DNA from: Thermoanaerobacterales bacterium UBA4880
Lineage (GTDB): Bacteria > Bacillota > Thermoanaerobacteria > Thermoanaerobacterales > UBA4877
Length of the DNA stretch: 64,000 nt
Assembly (NCBI GenBank): GCA_002399285.1
Contig: DHDI01000002.1
Span: forward strand, 112,549-176,548
Direction: 5' to 3'
Numbering within the stretch: the stretch's first letter is position 1; each line of letters starts with the position of its first letter. Both the position numbers and the translations under genes were made by a program. Below are positions 31,572 through 39,928 of this stretch, in pieces. The notes beneath the pieces are model-generated. The model saw only the letters and a program-made list of their open reading frames with translations, was not told the origin of the DNA and made no database searches.

Positions 31572-31909
31572 ATTCGCAGCCTCCGAAACGCGCGGAGTAC
31601 CCTCATATCCTCATCAGACAGCCCGTAGATAGTCTCTTTTGATGTTTTTTCGTCTACGTTATACGTTATAGAGGTATCACCCTCTTTAACGGATTTCACA
31701 TCAAATACGGCGTCAGAACCGTTCTGTGCTTCATAATCCATGATGTTCTTAACTTTTTTTCTGATATAAGGCTCCAATTCTAACGGTAGTTCATCAAGAT
31801 TGCAAAAGTTTAAGGCACCTTGAATGATGTCCGATATAAGAAGATCGTGGGTATCGTCTATTAGTTTTAGGTGCTGCTTGACCAGGGTTTTCATTTCCTC
31901 GGTAGTCAT
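31568..31909 (-). CDS. Head-tail connector protein (YqbG-like)
   Basis: A 113-residue all-helical protein (MTTEEMKTLVKQHLKLIDD start, then LEPYIRKKVKNIMDYE). It corresponds to the gp6/gp15 adaptor ring that sits on the portal. Confidence 0.8.
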   Translation of the reverse strand: MTTEEMKTLVKQHLKLIDDTHDLLISDIIQGALNFCNLDELPLELEPYIRKKVKNIMDYEAQNGSDAVFDVKSVKEGDTSITYNVDEKTSKETIYGLSDEDMRVLRAFRRLRI

Positions 31910-31928
31910 ATCATCACCGCCTAACTGA

Positions 31929-31955
31929 AAGAAGGCCGCTATTGCGCAGCCTTCC
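31929..31955 (-). terminator. Weak hairpin after the small coil gene
   Basis: GAAGGC pairs with GCCTTC around the end of the 48-codon gene. There is no convincing T-run, so it is more likely a pausing or processing site within the late operon. Confidence 0.35.
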
Positions 31956-32085
31956 CATTTGTTTTTTCCTTTAATTCCTTTTCTTTCTCTGCCTTTTTCT
32001 TGGCTTCCTTTTCAGCCTTCTCTAATGCCTTTTTCAAAACAGCTTCCTGCTCCCTGCGCTTCCTCTGAAACGCTGTAGCGCTCAT
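31939..32085 (-). CDS. Small highly charged coiled-coil protein
   Basis: A 48-residue peptide, almost entirely Lys, Glu and Ala in a long helix (for example KKALEKAEKEAKKKAEKEKE). A TAGGAGGCG site precedes the ATG at 32085. It lies between capsid and connector genes. Its function is unknown; small basic helical proteins at this place occur in related phages. Confidence 0.65.
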   Translation of the reverse strand: MSATAFQRKRREQEAVLKKALEKAEKEAKKKAEKEKELKEKTNGKAAQ

Positions 32086-32096
32086 ATCTACGCCTC

Positions 32097-33056
32097 CTAT
32101 GCTATTTTGTGCTTAAACTGGACGATACGAATATTTTTGTTCTCGTACTTTCTCTCCCAGCTCGTAGCCTTTGCCAGCTCCGTATTTGTAGGAGAAGCAC
32201 CGGCAGCACTCCCAACCCATGCAATCCCTCTTGGATGGAGTATGAAGTGTCTGCGATTGATCAGGATATCATCGCCGGCGAGACTATCCCTATCTGTCTC
32301 TGTCGGCATCGGTACATTGCCGTTACCTCTGCCAATTGCGCCCTCACCAAAAAGGTACGTAGTATACACACCACCAGAGACAGGGCAGCCGTCATCAACG
32401 ATAACCCTCTTGGTCATGTAATACGGTACTCGCGGGTTCGCGTCGGACTCTCTCACGTACTCGATCAAGTCAAGCTTTGCAAGGTAGGTTTCAACGGCGC
32501 TATGCATTGCTATAGCCGTCAGCCGGTCCTTTGCATCGCCTAAAAGCTGCTGCGCATCAAGGAAATTAGATCCATCGATCAATGCTGCGTCGTCGGCCCC
32601 GCCGCTTATATCTTTCACGTTCCCTGTCATAGAAGCCGCACCCATGGCGCCGGTAAGTACACTTATAAGGGTCTTCTGTTCCATTCTCGCCCAGTATGCT
32701 GCCACCAGATCACCGATAGCCCTCATCGGGTCATCACCGGAAAGTGCCTTTGCTAAATCATTTGCGCTCCATGCCTTGCCACGTTCAAGCAGCACAGCTA
32801 TATCCTGCCCGGCGGTGATCTTCTGCGGGGTTAATGCAGTACTGTCGGACAACACCTCGTCGTCGCCGGTAAGGTCGCTCCAGTAGGGCATGTTGACGGT
32901 CTTGCCGCCGGAAGACGCAAGCGCGTCAAGCTCGGCATTCGGGACCACAATGCCGCTCTGCACTAATACGGACAGCTCCGCTGTTCTTTCAATTACGTAT
33001 GGATTGAATACCTCTGGGACTATTACATCCGCTATTTGTGTTTTAGCCATTCTCAT
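32097..33056 (-). CDS. Major capsid protein
   Basis: A 319-residue HK97-fold coat protein. The N-terminal IADVIVPEVFNPYVIERTAE, LSVLVQSGIVVPN and the PYWSDL segment are characteristic of this Firmicute capsid family. It directly follows the scaffold gene. An internal ATG two codons in (MAKTQ) is an alternative start. Confidence 0.93.
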   Translation of the reverse strand: MRMAKTQIADVIVPEVFNPYVIERTAELSVLVQSGIVVPNAELDALASSGGKTVNMPYWSDLTGDDEVLSDSTALTPQKITAGQDIAVLLERGKAWSANDLAKALSGDDPMRAIGDLVAAYWARMEQKTLISVLTGAMGAASMTGNVKDISGGADDAALIDGSNFLDAQQLLGDAKDRLTAIAMHSAVETYLAKLDLIEYVRESDANPRVPYYMTKRVIVDDGCPVSGGVYTTYLFGEGAIGRGNGNVPMPTETDRDSLAGDDILINRRHFILHPRGIAWVGSAAGASPTNTELAKATSWERKYENKNIRIVQFKHKIA

Positions 33057-33075
33057 ATCACCTCAAATTTTTAAT

Positions 33076-33696
33076 TTATTTGGCCTCAGCCATTAGTTGT
33101 TTGGCAAGGTCAGGTTCCTCTTTGAGAAGTCTCCCTTGCGCCGTCAAATTGAAAAAATCCTTGCTCCACGGATTCTTCACGCCCGCAGGGTTAGTGTCCT
33201 TGTTATAGGGCGCGTTGCCTTTCACTTGCGGCGTAAACAGATCCTTGTACTGCTCTTTGATCGTTTTTATTTGTTCATCCAAACCTTCTACAGTTCCGTC
33301 TGCGTTGACGGCAAGTTTTTCCTTATCAAACTTTGTCGTGAGCAGATCGGGGTATTTGGTATCGGTCAACTTAGCCTGGATTGCAGCATTGAGCTGCAGC
33401 TCTTTGATCCTTGCCTCGTAGTCATCCTTGGTCTTTTTATTCGTCTCCTGCAGCTCCTTGATCGTCTTCTCTGCTTCTTCGTCGCCCTTGACCTTTTCAG
33501 CCAGGTCTTTTAACTGCTTATCGCGGTCTTTGATCTGCTGCTCCAATTCCTTCTTAGTGTCGTTTAGAGTATTAAACTCTGACTTTGGTACTGCGTTCTT
33601 GGGAAACTCTTCCCTAATGAGCTTCATCAATGCATCTATGTCAAGTTTCCCGTCGATAATTGCCGCTTTTTTAAGTAATTCCTTAAGCCAATCCAT
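33076..33696 (-). CDS. Phage scaffolding protein
   Basis: A 206-residue protein that starts MDWLKELLKKA and is dominated by a long coiled coil (about residues 35-110, rich in Lys, Glu, Gln). The C-terminal NPWSKDFFNLTAQGRLLKEE matches the GP20-like scaffold family. It guides capsid assembly and is absent from the mature virion. Confidence 0.9.
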   Translation of the reverse strand: MDWLKELLKKAAIIDGKLDIDALMKLIREEFPKNAVPKSEFNTLNDTKKELEQQIKDRDKQLKDLAEKVKGDEEAEKTIKELQETNKKTKDDYEARIKELQLNAAIQAKLTDTKYPDLLTTKFDKEKLAVNADGTVEGLDEQIKTIKEQYKDLFTPQVKGNAPYNKDTNPAGVKNPWSKDFFNLTAQGRLLKEEPDLAKQLMAEAK

Positions 33697-33869
33697 TTCA
33701 ATTCCTCCATAGATTTTTATTCCCGCTCTCCGGGTGTTGGGATTCTGCCGTTATTCTCCGGCGGAGTTAGTTTAACGTCATTCCGGACATAAAAATAAGA
33801 CATATTAACCCAACGTCTTACAGGGAGATGATGACCGCCTCCTATAAACAGTCCGCTTCTTGGAATACT

Positions 33870-34181
33870 TTAAGAATTTTTGGAAACTGTAAAGCCAACC
33901 CAATCAACCATTTCTTCGTTCCGTGCCCATATATCAGCACTATTTGAATTTTCTTCAAGTCCGCTTTCATGCAGGAATGCGTGTATAATTTCATGCCTTA
34001 ATACTTTCTTTCTGTGCCATTCAATATCTTCTTGGTATGTATCTGGATTAGGCTGCATCTGTGCTATTACTATTTCTTTTCTGCTTCTGTCACAAAATCC
34101 ATCGCAAGTTTCTAAATATGGCTCTTCCTCATCTGTTTTATAAAGTACTTTATATTCAGTACCCAAAATATTCAACTGCAT
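33870..34181 (-). CDS. Small phage zinc metallopeptidase-like protein
   Basis: A 103-residue protein with a clear HEIIH zinc motif in VLRHEIIHAFLHESGL near residue 62. The N-terminal half is beta-rich. Similar stand-alone peptidase-like proteins occur in Firmicute phages. The target is unknown. A GGAGGATTAA site precedes the ATG. The 173-bp gap between this gene and the scaffold holds only a doubtful 28-codon frame. Confidence 0.78.
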   Translation of the reverse strand: MQLNILGTEYKVLYKTDEEEPYLETCDGFCDRSRKEIVIAQMQPNPDTYQEDIEWHRKKVLRHEIIHAFLHESGLEENSNSADIWARNEEMVDWVGFTVSKNS

Positions 34182-34204
34182 TTAATCCTCCTTTTGAGCA
34201 TAAT

Positions 34205-34240
34205 AAAAGCACTTACTGTTTTTTATTAGTAAGTGCTTTT
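34205..34240. terminator. Hairpin after the putative immunity gene
   Basis: A 13-base-pair stem (AAAAGCACTTACT with AGTAAGTGCTTTT) can act as a terminator in both directions. It begins inside the stop codon region of the upstream gene. Confidence 0.8.
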
Positions 34241-34415
34241 ATTCTTCGTTTGAATGTATTACTTTTTCAATGTCGTCTATCACAACATCAATTGTCTCCC
34301 AATCAGAAGGAGAACTGCCAACATCAGCCATAAAATCTGTTTCGCTAAACTTTTCTACAATAGCTGCTCTTCTACCATCTTTTAATAATACGGTATCATA
34401 TTGTTCAACTTTCAT
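34239..34415 (-). CDS. Putative immunity protein (DUF4926-like) for the MuF toxin domain
   Basis: A 58-residue acidic protein beginning MKVEQYDTVLLKDGRRAAIV and containing GSSPSDWETIDVVIDDIE. The pattern resembles the DUF4926 family. It overlaps the end of the MuF head protein gene, whose C-terminal domain is toxin-like. Small acidic proteins in this place are the usual immunity partners of MuF toxins. The start could also be the adjacent ATG at 34418. Confidence 0.65.
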   Translation of the reverse strand: MKVEQYDTVLLKDGRRAAIVEKFSETDFMADVGSSPSDWETIDVVIDDIEKVIHSNEE

Positions 34416-35973
34416 CATTTCTCACCTCATTAATATAAATACTCGTCATGTGGGTACCACTGGAGCCGTTCAACCAACCAACTTCAAGATTAACCGGGAT
34501 ATTATGCTTATTGTAAAAAATAATTCGCTGTTCATATTTTACGCCTTGTTTGTTTTTCCCTTTTATTCTTGATGGATTAAATTTGGCTCTATTCAAAATA
34601 TCTTCCCTAAACTCCTTATAGTTGTTAATATCATATCCTAATTTATTAGAAATAAGCCTCCCTTTGATTAACCCATCTTCATTCTTGCCCGCAAATAGAT
34701 ATTTAGTAAATTTATCTTCAGCAATAATTGCTTTCTCTGCATTTGGTAATTTCAACTCAGGATTATCAATCAGTTTCTTTCGCCTTGAATAATCTACTTT
34801 TACAAGTCTATAATCCTCACTGTCATTATACTTCAAATTCTGGAAACCATCAAAATTTTTCGGTGTATCTTTTCCTAAAACCTCCTTGTATCTTTCATAT
34901 TGAGCTCTGTCGCCATGCCTATTCTTCCACTTCTTCTCAGCCGTCACAGCAGCAGGATTGCTTTCAACATATTCCTTATGCCATTCGGTATAATTCATAT
35001 CTGCGTCCACCGTGGTACTTTTTCCTGTCTTCGTATCTCTGGCCGCCCGTGTATCATCCGCAGTATCCACGTCTTCATAGTATGGAACCGTAGTACAGCG
35101 GCACCATGAATGCTTTGGCGGCAACGTTTCTCCTGTAATACCTTTTCCGATGTCAAATGTCTCCCCGTCCAGCGGCCCGCAGTCCTCGCATGTTTTCAGG
35201 TCCAGCGTAGCAAGCCATTGATACTTTTCTACGCCATCCTCCTGGTATGCGGTCTGGCTTGCTTGCTCCATTATAAAGCTGCTTTCCGTCTGCAGGAGCC
35301 GATACGCTTCATACTTCTTAGTTTTGAACTTCTTAGCGAAATCTGCAGACAGAGTGCTCGGATTTTTCCCCTGCACAAGCATTGTTGTGATCGATTCGTT
35401 CAGCTGCTGCAGCATGTGATCTTTCTGCTTCCATATCCGAGTAGAAAAATCAGCTCCATTGAAAGGATATTTAATTAATTCTTCAATAGTATGTGGATTA
35501 ACTTGTGCAAATTCTTGATGAAAGCTATGGTATTGGTCTATATTGAACCAGGTCCTATAATACGCATCTGAATAAACATCCTTCAAGGCATCTTCCCCTT
35601 GATATTGATAATCTATGAAATACAGCTCCTGCAGCAAGGCATCTATCTGTTTTTCAAGTGCCTGATACCTCGTTATCCTGGCTTTAATGGACATATTGTT
35701 AAGCTCAAGGTTATACTTACCCATATTTTCGTTTACCTTGGCTATAAAATCTTTCAGATCTCCTATTTCAACTTTACTAAGTAACCTTTGAGCATCTGCA
35801 TAAGATACTATATTGTTTTCATTCATATATCGAACATAAAAATCATTTATAACAGAATGAATTCCCTTTTTTGACTGCTCAAATGTCTTCTCGAGTCTCT
35901 TGTAATACTCTTTAACTTTCATTTCCCCAGCAAGGTACTTTTGTTCCTGCCGAGCCTCCCAATACGACATCAT
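34405..35973 (-). CDS. MuF-type minor head protein with C-terminal toxin-like domain
   Basis: A 522-residue protein. Residues 1-305 are a phage head morphogenesis (Mu gpF) protein, with the cysteine motif CEDCGPLDGETFD and the closing HSWCRCTTVPYYED. A linker follows. Residues about 385-522 form a separate domain starting LKLPNAEKAIIAEDKFTKYL and ending GTHMTSIYI. It resembles the DUF6883 domain that occurs at the ends of polymorphic toxins. A small acidic gene overlaps the 3' end. Delivery of a toxin with the capsid DNA is inferred from published MuF systems. Confidence 0.82.
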   Translation of the reverse strand: MMSYWEARQEQKYLAGEMKVKEYYKRLEKTFEQSKKGIHSVINDFYVRYMNENNIVSYADAQRLLSKVEIGDLKDFIAKVNENMGKYNLELNNMSIKARITRYQALEKQIDALLQELYFIDYQYQGEDALKDVYSDAYYRTWFNIDQYHSFHQEFAQVNPHTIEELIKYPFNGADFSTRIWKQKDHMLQQLNESITTMLVQGKNPSTLSADFAKKFKTKKYEAYRLLQTESSFIMEQASQTAYQEDGVEKYQWLATLDLKTCEDCGPLDGETFDIGKGITGETLPPKHSWCRCTTVPYYEDVDTADDTRAARDTKTGKSTTVDADMNYTEWHKEYVESNPAAVTAEKKWKNRHGDRAQYERYKEVLGKDTPKNFDGFQNLKYNDSEDYRLVKVDYSRRKKLIDNPELKLPNAEKAIIAEDKFTKYLFAGKNEDGLIKGRLISNKLGYDINNYKEFREDILNRAKFNPSRIKGKNKQGVKYEQRIIFYNKHNIPVNLEVGWLNGSSGTHMTSIYINEVRNDES

Positions 35974-37391
35974 TCATCGCCGCCTTCATCGTTCCCCTCG
36001 TCAAACTCCGGCGCTATGTCGGTTTGTGCCTCCTTCTCTATTTGTTTCATTTCTTGATCGAGATCTGTCACAAATGGATGATTTGCAACTATAGTTTGGT
36101 GGGATATGACGCCCATACTCTTTACACAGTTATCAACAGTCTCGGCCTGGTTGACCTGGATGTCACGGTTAAAAATAATCGTGATTTCCTTATCTGAAAC
36201 CGGCTTTCCTGTCAGTTCCATATACTTATTCACGAAATACAATAACTGTTCAAAAGACCATTTGAAGTTATCCTCCAGAGCATTACACTTCAAATCCAAC
36301 CCTGAATAAATGAACGCCAACGCTATACCAGAGGGACTGTTTCCCAGCTTGTCACTGGATTTATCCACGCCCTGCCCAAAATCAAAAATATCTTTTTTAA
36401 GCTGCTGATAATGCTTTTCCGCAGCGTCCACGTTCAACGGAGTATCAAGTTTATCCAGCCCCGCGTGTTCATCAGCTTCCACCTTCACAGAACGATAATA
36501 AGACAGATCCCGTACGAAGGTAGATAAGTCTTGCCCGTCATAACCTTTTAAAATCATAATATAATTTTTTATATCCTCAATGTCGTTTGATACATCAGAT
36601 CTTGTCTTATCATAGTCGTCAATCAGCGTTTTCACAAACTGCAGATCCGGAAACTCAAAATCGTTATTTTTGAAGGGAATAAACGGTACTCTCTCCCAAC
36701 TGCCCGGCTGCCCTCCAACCTCGAAATGAGGAAGAACCGTACCACTGCCGGGAACAGTTAGGTATTTCTCAGCGTCCAATATGACATTCCCGTCTTCGTC
36801 CTGCGTATAGTAAGTAACGCCTTCGGGCGTATGATATTCGATTTTCGTCAGATACTTTTTCTGCTTACCTTCGTAGGTCTCGACATCGTAATAACGTATA
36901 AATGCCTCTAATACCTCATGGTCATTATCGTCCCATATCGGTATACACTGTTCCGATGGGATTTTTAACATCTTAAACTCGCCGTCTTCGTTTATGTACG
37001 GCTCAAGCCACGCCATGCCCTTGTTACTCGCCTCTGTGCCCATTTGGACCAGCTTTTTCTGAAACCTCTTACCTAGGATCTCAGTCACAGCATAAAGATA
37101 GCCCTGATCCTCACACTGGATAGTGTACGGCTTGACCAAAAGATAGTTGATCTTATCGTCAACCAGCGTGTGCATGAAACCGTGGGATAGCCGGTTATTT
37201 GTTTTGGTCTCGTCCTCTACCAGCCGTTCATCCTCATATCGATACATTTTCCGGTCAAGGATATCATTCTCAGCCCGATAGTATTTGTCACCTTTCAGCA
37301 TGAGCCGCCGTTCCTTGGAGGCGTTGAATTCATCGATATTAATTTTTATAATTTCGGGCAACGTCAGCATGTTAACATCATTCTGTATCAC
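35970..37391 (-). CDS. Phage portal protein (SPP1 gp6-like)
   Basis: A 473-residue portal. The N-terminal region has KGDKYYRAENDILDRKMYRY, and the middle contains SGIALAFIYSGLDLKCNALE. It forms the dodecameric ring for DNA entry. It starts at a GTG with GGGGTGAG upstream and overlaps the MuF gene by four bases. Confidence 0.93.
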   Translation of the reverse strand: MIQNDVNMLTLPEIIKINIDEFNASKERRLMLKGDKYYRAENDILDRKMYRYEDERLVEDETKTNNRLSHGFMHTLVDDKINYLLVKPYTIQCEDQGYLYAVTEILGKRFQKKLVQMGTEASNKGMAWLEPYINEDGEFKMLKIPSEQCIPIWDDNDHEVLEAFIRYYDVETYEGKQKKYLTKIEYHTPEGVTYYTQDEDGNVILDAEKYLTVPGSGTVLPHFEVGGQPGSWERVPFIPFKNNDFEFPDLQFVKTLIDDYDKTRSDVSNDIEDIKNYIMILKGYDGQDLSTFVRDLSYYRSVKVEADEHAGLDKLDTPLNVDAAEKHYQQLKKDIFDFGQGVDKSSDKLGNSPSGIALAFIYSGLDLKCNALEDNFKWSFEQLLYFVNKYMELTGKPVSDKEITIIFNRDIQVNQAETVDNCVKSMGVISHQTIVANHPFVTDLDQEMKQIEKEAQTDIAPEFDEGNDEGGDE

Positions 37392-37406
37392 TTTCTCACC
37401 CCATTT

Positions 37407-38657
37407 TTACTTAAATATTTTTAAGCCGCCACCGCGCATATCATCTTCAAGGCTATAGCGTGCAGCGTCGATGCAGTGATTTTCCTTATCCGGAAATTCG
37501 GCCTTAAAGTTCCCATCTTTGTCTTTCTCTAATTCGTAGTTCAAAAACTCCCTGGCTGCGTTTGGGCATCGGTCTATGTCGATCGCAATTTCTTCAAGGT
37601 CCTGCAAAAACTTTATACCGTAGTCTACACTGTCCGGCCCTTTCACGGCGCCTTTCATCCGTATACCGTACGTCCTCATTTCGGCTATGGATTTTGGCTC
37701 CGCACTGTCTGCTATGATTGTTTGGTGATTTGGATCCCTCGCCTTGATCATTTCCGCAGCTTTCCGGTTACTCAGGCCGACCTTGTATATTTCGTCGAAA
37801 ATAAATAGCCGGCGCCTGGTCTTATCGAAGTGCGACCGTAAATATACAAACGGATCCACGGCATACCCCCAGTCAACGCCACGCTTAACGTGGTCGAAGG
37901 ATCTGATTTCCTCATCGCTGATCTTTCGTATTTTGACATTCGCGAATACCTCGCCGCCGGTACCGGTGACTTCCCCAAGATATTCATGCTTGTATGCGTT
38001 CTCGTTAGCAGCTTTCAGGTGCTCCGCTTCAATTAAAAACTGCTCACCAAGCCACTGCTTAGGTACCGTCAGATAGGTACTATGATGAACTTTCTTGTCC
38101 GGCTGCTCAATTAATACCTCTTCATTCACCCAGGACTTTACGCTCTTCGGCGGGTTAAAGGTATAAAAAACGACGAATTCTTCACCACCACGCATGAAGG
38201 ACTGATTCAGTGTTCGTACTTCCTCCATACCGTTGAATTCGTCGGTTTCTTCGTACCATATATATTTGAAATACCCTTTACTTAACTTTGTGGACTTTAT
38301 TTTCCGCGGTTTGTCTGCGCCGCGGAATAATATTTTCTGTCCTGTAGTAACGTAGGTAAGCTCCATTGGACTGATTTTTACTTCCCAGTAATTTGATACT
38401 CCTAACACATCAACAGCCCATTTCAACTGTTCAAACACGCTGTCCTTCAAATATAAGCCGACTTTCCGCAGTGCTATACCATTTGCCGCTGGGTCCTTCA
38501 TCATACCTAAAATAATTTGTATTGCCGCGAACGACGACTTCGTACTGCCCCTGCCGCCCTTAAGCCAATAGTGGGTATAGCGACTATTCTTGATGTCATT
38601 GTGGATACCGTAGAAGCTAGGCGCTATAAGGTTCGATAATCTAACTGTCTTCCCCAT
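37407..38657 (-). CDS. Terminase large subunit (PBSX family)
   Basis: A 416-residue packaging ATPase-nuclease. The Walker A-like segment is LKGGRGSTKSSFAA near residue 32, followed by a YIWYEETDEF Walker B. The C-terminal nuclease has GVDWGYAVDPF and a TIIADSAEPKSI segment with the catalytic acid. It overlaps the small subunit gene by 17 bases. Confidence 0.95.
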   Translation of the reverse strand: MGKTVRLSNLIAPSFYGIHNDIKNSRYTHYWLKGGRGSTKSSFAAIQIILGMMKDPAANGIALRKVGLYLKDSVFEQLKWAVDVLGVSNYWEVKISPMELTYVTTGQKILFRGADKPRKIKSTKLSKGYFKYIWYEETDEFNGMEEVRTLNQSFMRGGEEFVVFYTFNPPKSVKSWVNEEVLIEQPDKKVHHSTYLTVPKQWLGEQFLIEAEHLKAANENAYKHEYLGEVTGTGGEVFANVKIRKISDEEIRSFDHVKRGVDWGYAVDPFVYLRSHFDKTRRRLFIFDEIYKVGLSNRKAAEMIKARDPNHQTIIADSAEPKSIAEMRTYGIRMKGAVKGPDSVDYGIKFLQDLEEIAIDIDRCPNAAREFLNYELEKDKDGNFKAEFPDKENHCIDAARYSLEDDMRGGGLKIFK

Positions 38658-39147
38658 CGTTGCTTATATCGTCCACTATTTTTATACCCACATCGGCAGA
38701 GAGATTGACGTTTTCGCTGAATAGGGCGTACCGTTTCCCGAGTAACTCGGCTGCTTTATTTGCATCTGACAGCTTCGCAGGAATCTCCACGACCTGCGGT
38801 ACTTCTCTCTTGATAGTTTGCTTTCTCATAGTACCTTTTGCGTCCGGTACATATTTCGATGTTTCTTCGGAAGTAGTCACGACGATATTTTCTGTATACT
38901 CGCGTCTCATGACCGAAGTTAGGTACTCCATGACCTCTTGCACATCGGCTATTTTCTTCGAGGATATCTTCTTGAGTACTTTCTGTATCTCTTTCTGAAT
39001 CTTATCATTTCTTAGGAGCTTTAGTGCGCTCACAGCTGCTGCGTTTTCTTTTGCCTTGTACCCTGCACGAATGTATGCCTGAGTGGCGTTCAGATCAACC
39101 AGGTATTCTTCCACAAATCTTTTTTGTTTTTCTGTTAGCTTAGCCAA
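38641..39147 (-). CDS. Terminase small subunit
   Basis: A 168-residue protein with the terminase_2 start (LTEKQKRFVEEYLVDLNATQ, then AYIRAGYKAKENAAA). This is a helix-turn-helix domain that binds the packaging site. It is the first gene of the leftward late operon. Confidence 0.94.
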   Translation of the reverse strand: MAKLTEKQKRFVEEYLVDLNATQAYIRAGYKAKENAAAVSALKLLRNDKIQKEIQKVLKKISSKKIADVQEVMEYLTSVMRREYTENIVVTTSEETSKYVPDAKGTMRKQTIKREVPQVVEIPAKLSDANKAAELLGKRYALFSENVNLSADVGIKIVDDISNDGEDS

Positions 39148-39176
39148 TCAGGCCCACCTCCTTTTAAACATAAAAA

Positions 39177-39197
39177 AAGAGCCCTAAAAGAGCTCTT
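39177..39197 (-). terminator. Terminator between early and late operons
   Basis: AAGAGC pairs with GCTCTT and a poly-T stretch follows on the minus strand (TCTTTTTTT). It lies just upstream of the terminase genes, so late transcription must start or read through here. Confidence 0.7.
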
Positions 39198-39310
39198 AAA
39201 CCGCTGGTTTATTCTCATTATAGAGGAATAACATGATTCTATGCTACTATAATATCTCTTTAATAAGTGCCAAACAAGGGCAAATTGTGCCAAAGTGTGC
39301 CACTTTAAAA
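39198..39310 (-). promoter_or_regulatory. Probable late control or packaging region with repeated TTTGGCAC
   Basis: This 110-bp gap contains three spaced copies of a TGGCAC-type motif on the minus strand (around 39265-39303), followed by a TATTATAG segment. It lies between the DUF1492-like regulator gene and the terminase genes. Either a late promoter bound by the regulator or a pac site would fit. Neither can be proved from sequence alone. Confidence 0.4.
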
Positions 39311-39718
39311 TTAATATTTTAAATTTCGCAATGCCCTTGCGTGGGTCCTGTGCACCGTCCTTATGGATATACCCATCTTCTCGGATATTTGTTCCCATGT
39401 AAGAAACTCAATATAGCGGTATCTTAGTAACAATCTTTCATTATTATTATCTAAAAAATTAATTGCTTTTCTGATTTCATCTTTTAATTCTACATATCGA
39501 TCTATCTCGGCGTCAATCTTTCTTTCCAAATCCACTATCTTATCCACACATTTCACGAAGGGAGGGTCTTGCCTCCGCGTTTTTGAGCCGGGCATCCCCG
39601 TGAGATTCGTGCCTTGAATACACTTGGATAATTCCCGGAGCTCTGTCACTTCCTCAAGGTCGCTATTAATCAGTTCGTTCAGCCTATATGCCTGTCTCAA
39701 ATACTGTTTAGCCGTCAT
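39311..39718 (-). CDS. DUF1492/ArpU-like phage transcriptional regulator
   Basis: A 135-residue protein with a helical N-terminal half and a C-terminal sigma-70 region 4-like helix-turn-helix (LRYRYIEFLTWEQISEKMG, then RTVHRTHARALRNL). Proteins of this type activate late genes in Gram-positive phages. It is the last early gene before the terminase operon. Confidence 0.85.
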   Translation of the reverse strand: MTAKQYLRQAYRLNELINSDLEEVTELRELSKCIQGTNLTGMPGSKTRRQDPPFVKCVDKIVDLERKIDAEIDRYVELKDEIRKAINFLDNNNERLLLRYRYIEFLTWEQISEKMGISIRTVHRTHARALRNLKY

Positions 39719-39735
39719 CTGCCCTTCTCCCCCTT

Positions 39736-39915
39736 TTAATGTGCCCTCTGATACTTCCTTACGGCCTCGTTGACCTTCCTCGCCCAGTCCGAATCAGTCG
39801 TGTGCGCCCAGCACTCGTCCGGTTCCCTCGTGAACACCAGGCATCCCTTCCTATACGATGTGCCCCGCTTCTCACACGTTTCGCAGCTGTTTTGTGTTCT
39901 CCTCTCATTCGCCAT
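39736..39915 (-). CDS. Small phage protein with Cys pairs
   Basis: A 59-residue protein with CETCEKRGTSYRKGC and ECWAH, which may bind zinc. The start at 39915 has a GAAGGGGG site; the longer frame to 39939 does not. No family was recognised. It lies between two transcription factor genes. Confidence 0.55.
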   Translation of the reverse strand: MANERRTQNSCETCEKRGTSYRKGCLVFTREPDECWAHTTDSDWARKVNEAVRKYQRAH

Positions 39916-39928
39916 GGAAATACCCCCT

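Noticed and set aside
33717..33803. A 28-codon frame (MSYFYVRNDVKL start) between metallopeptidase and scaffold genes
   Set aside because: No good ribosome binding site at a suitable distance and no recognisable fold; left unannotated.
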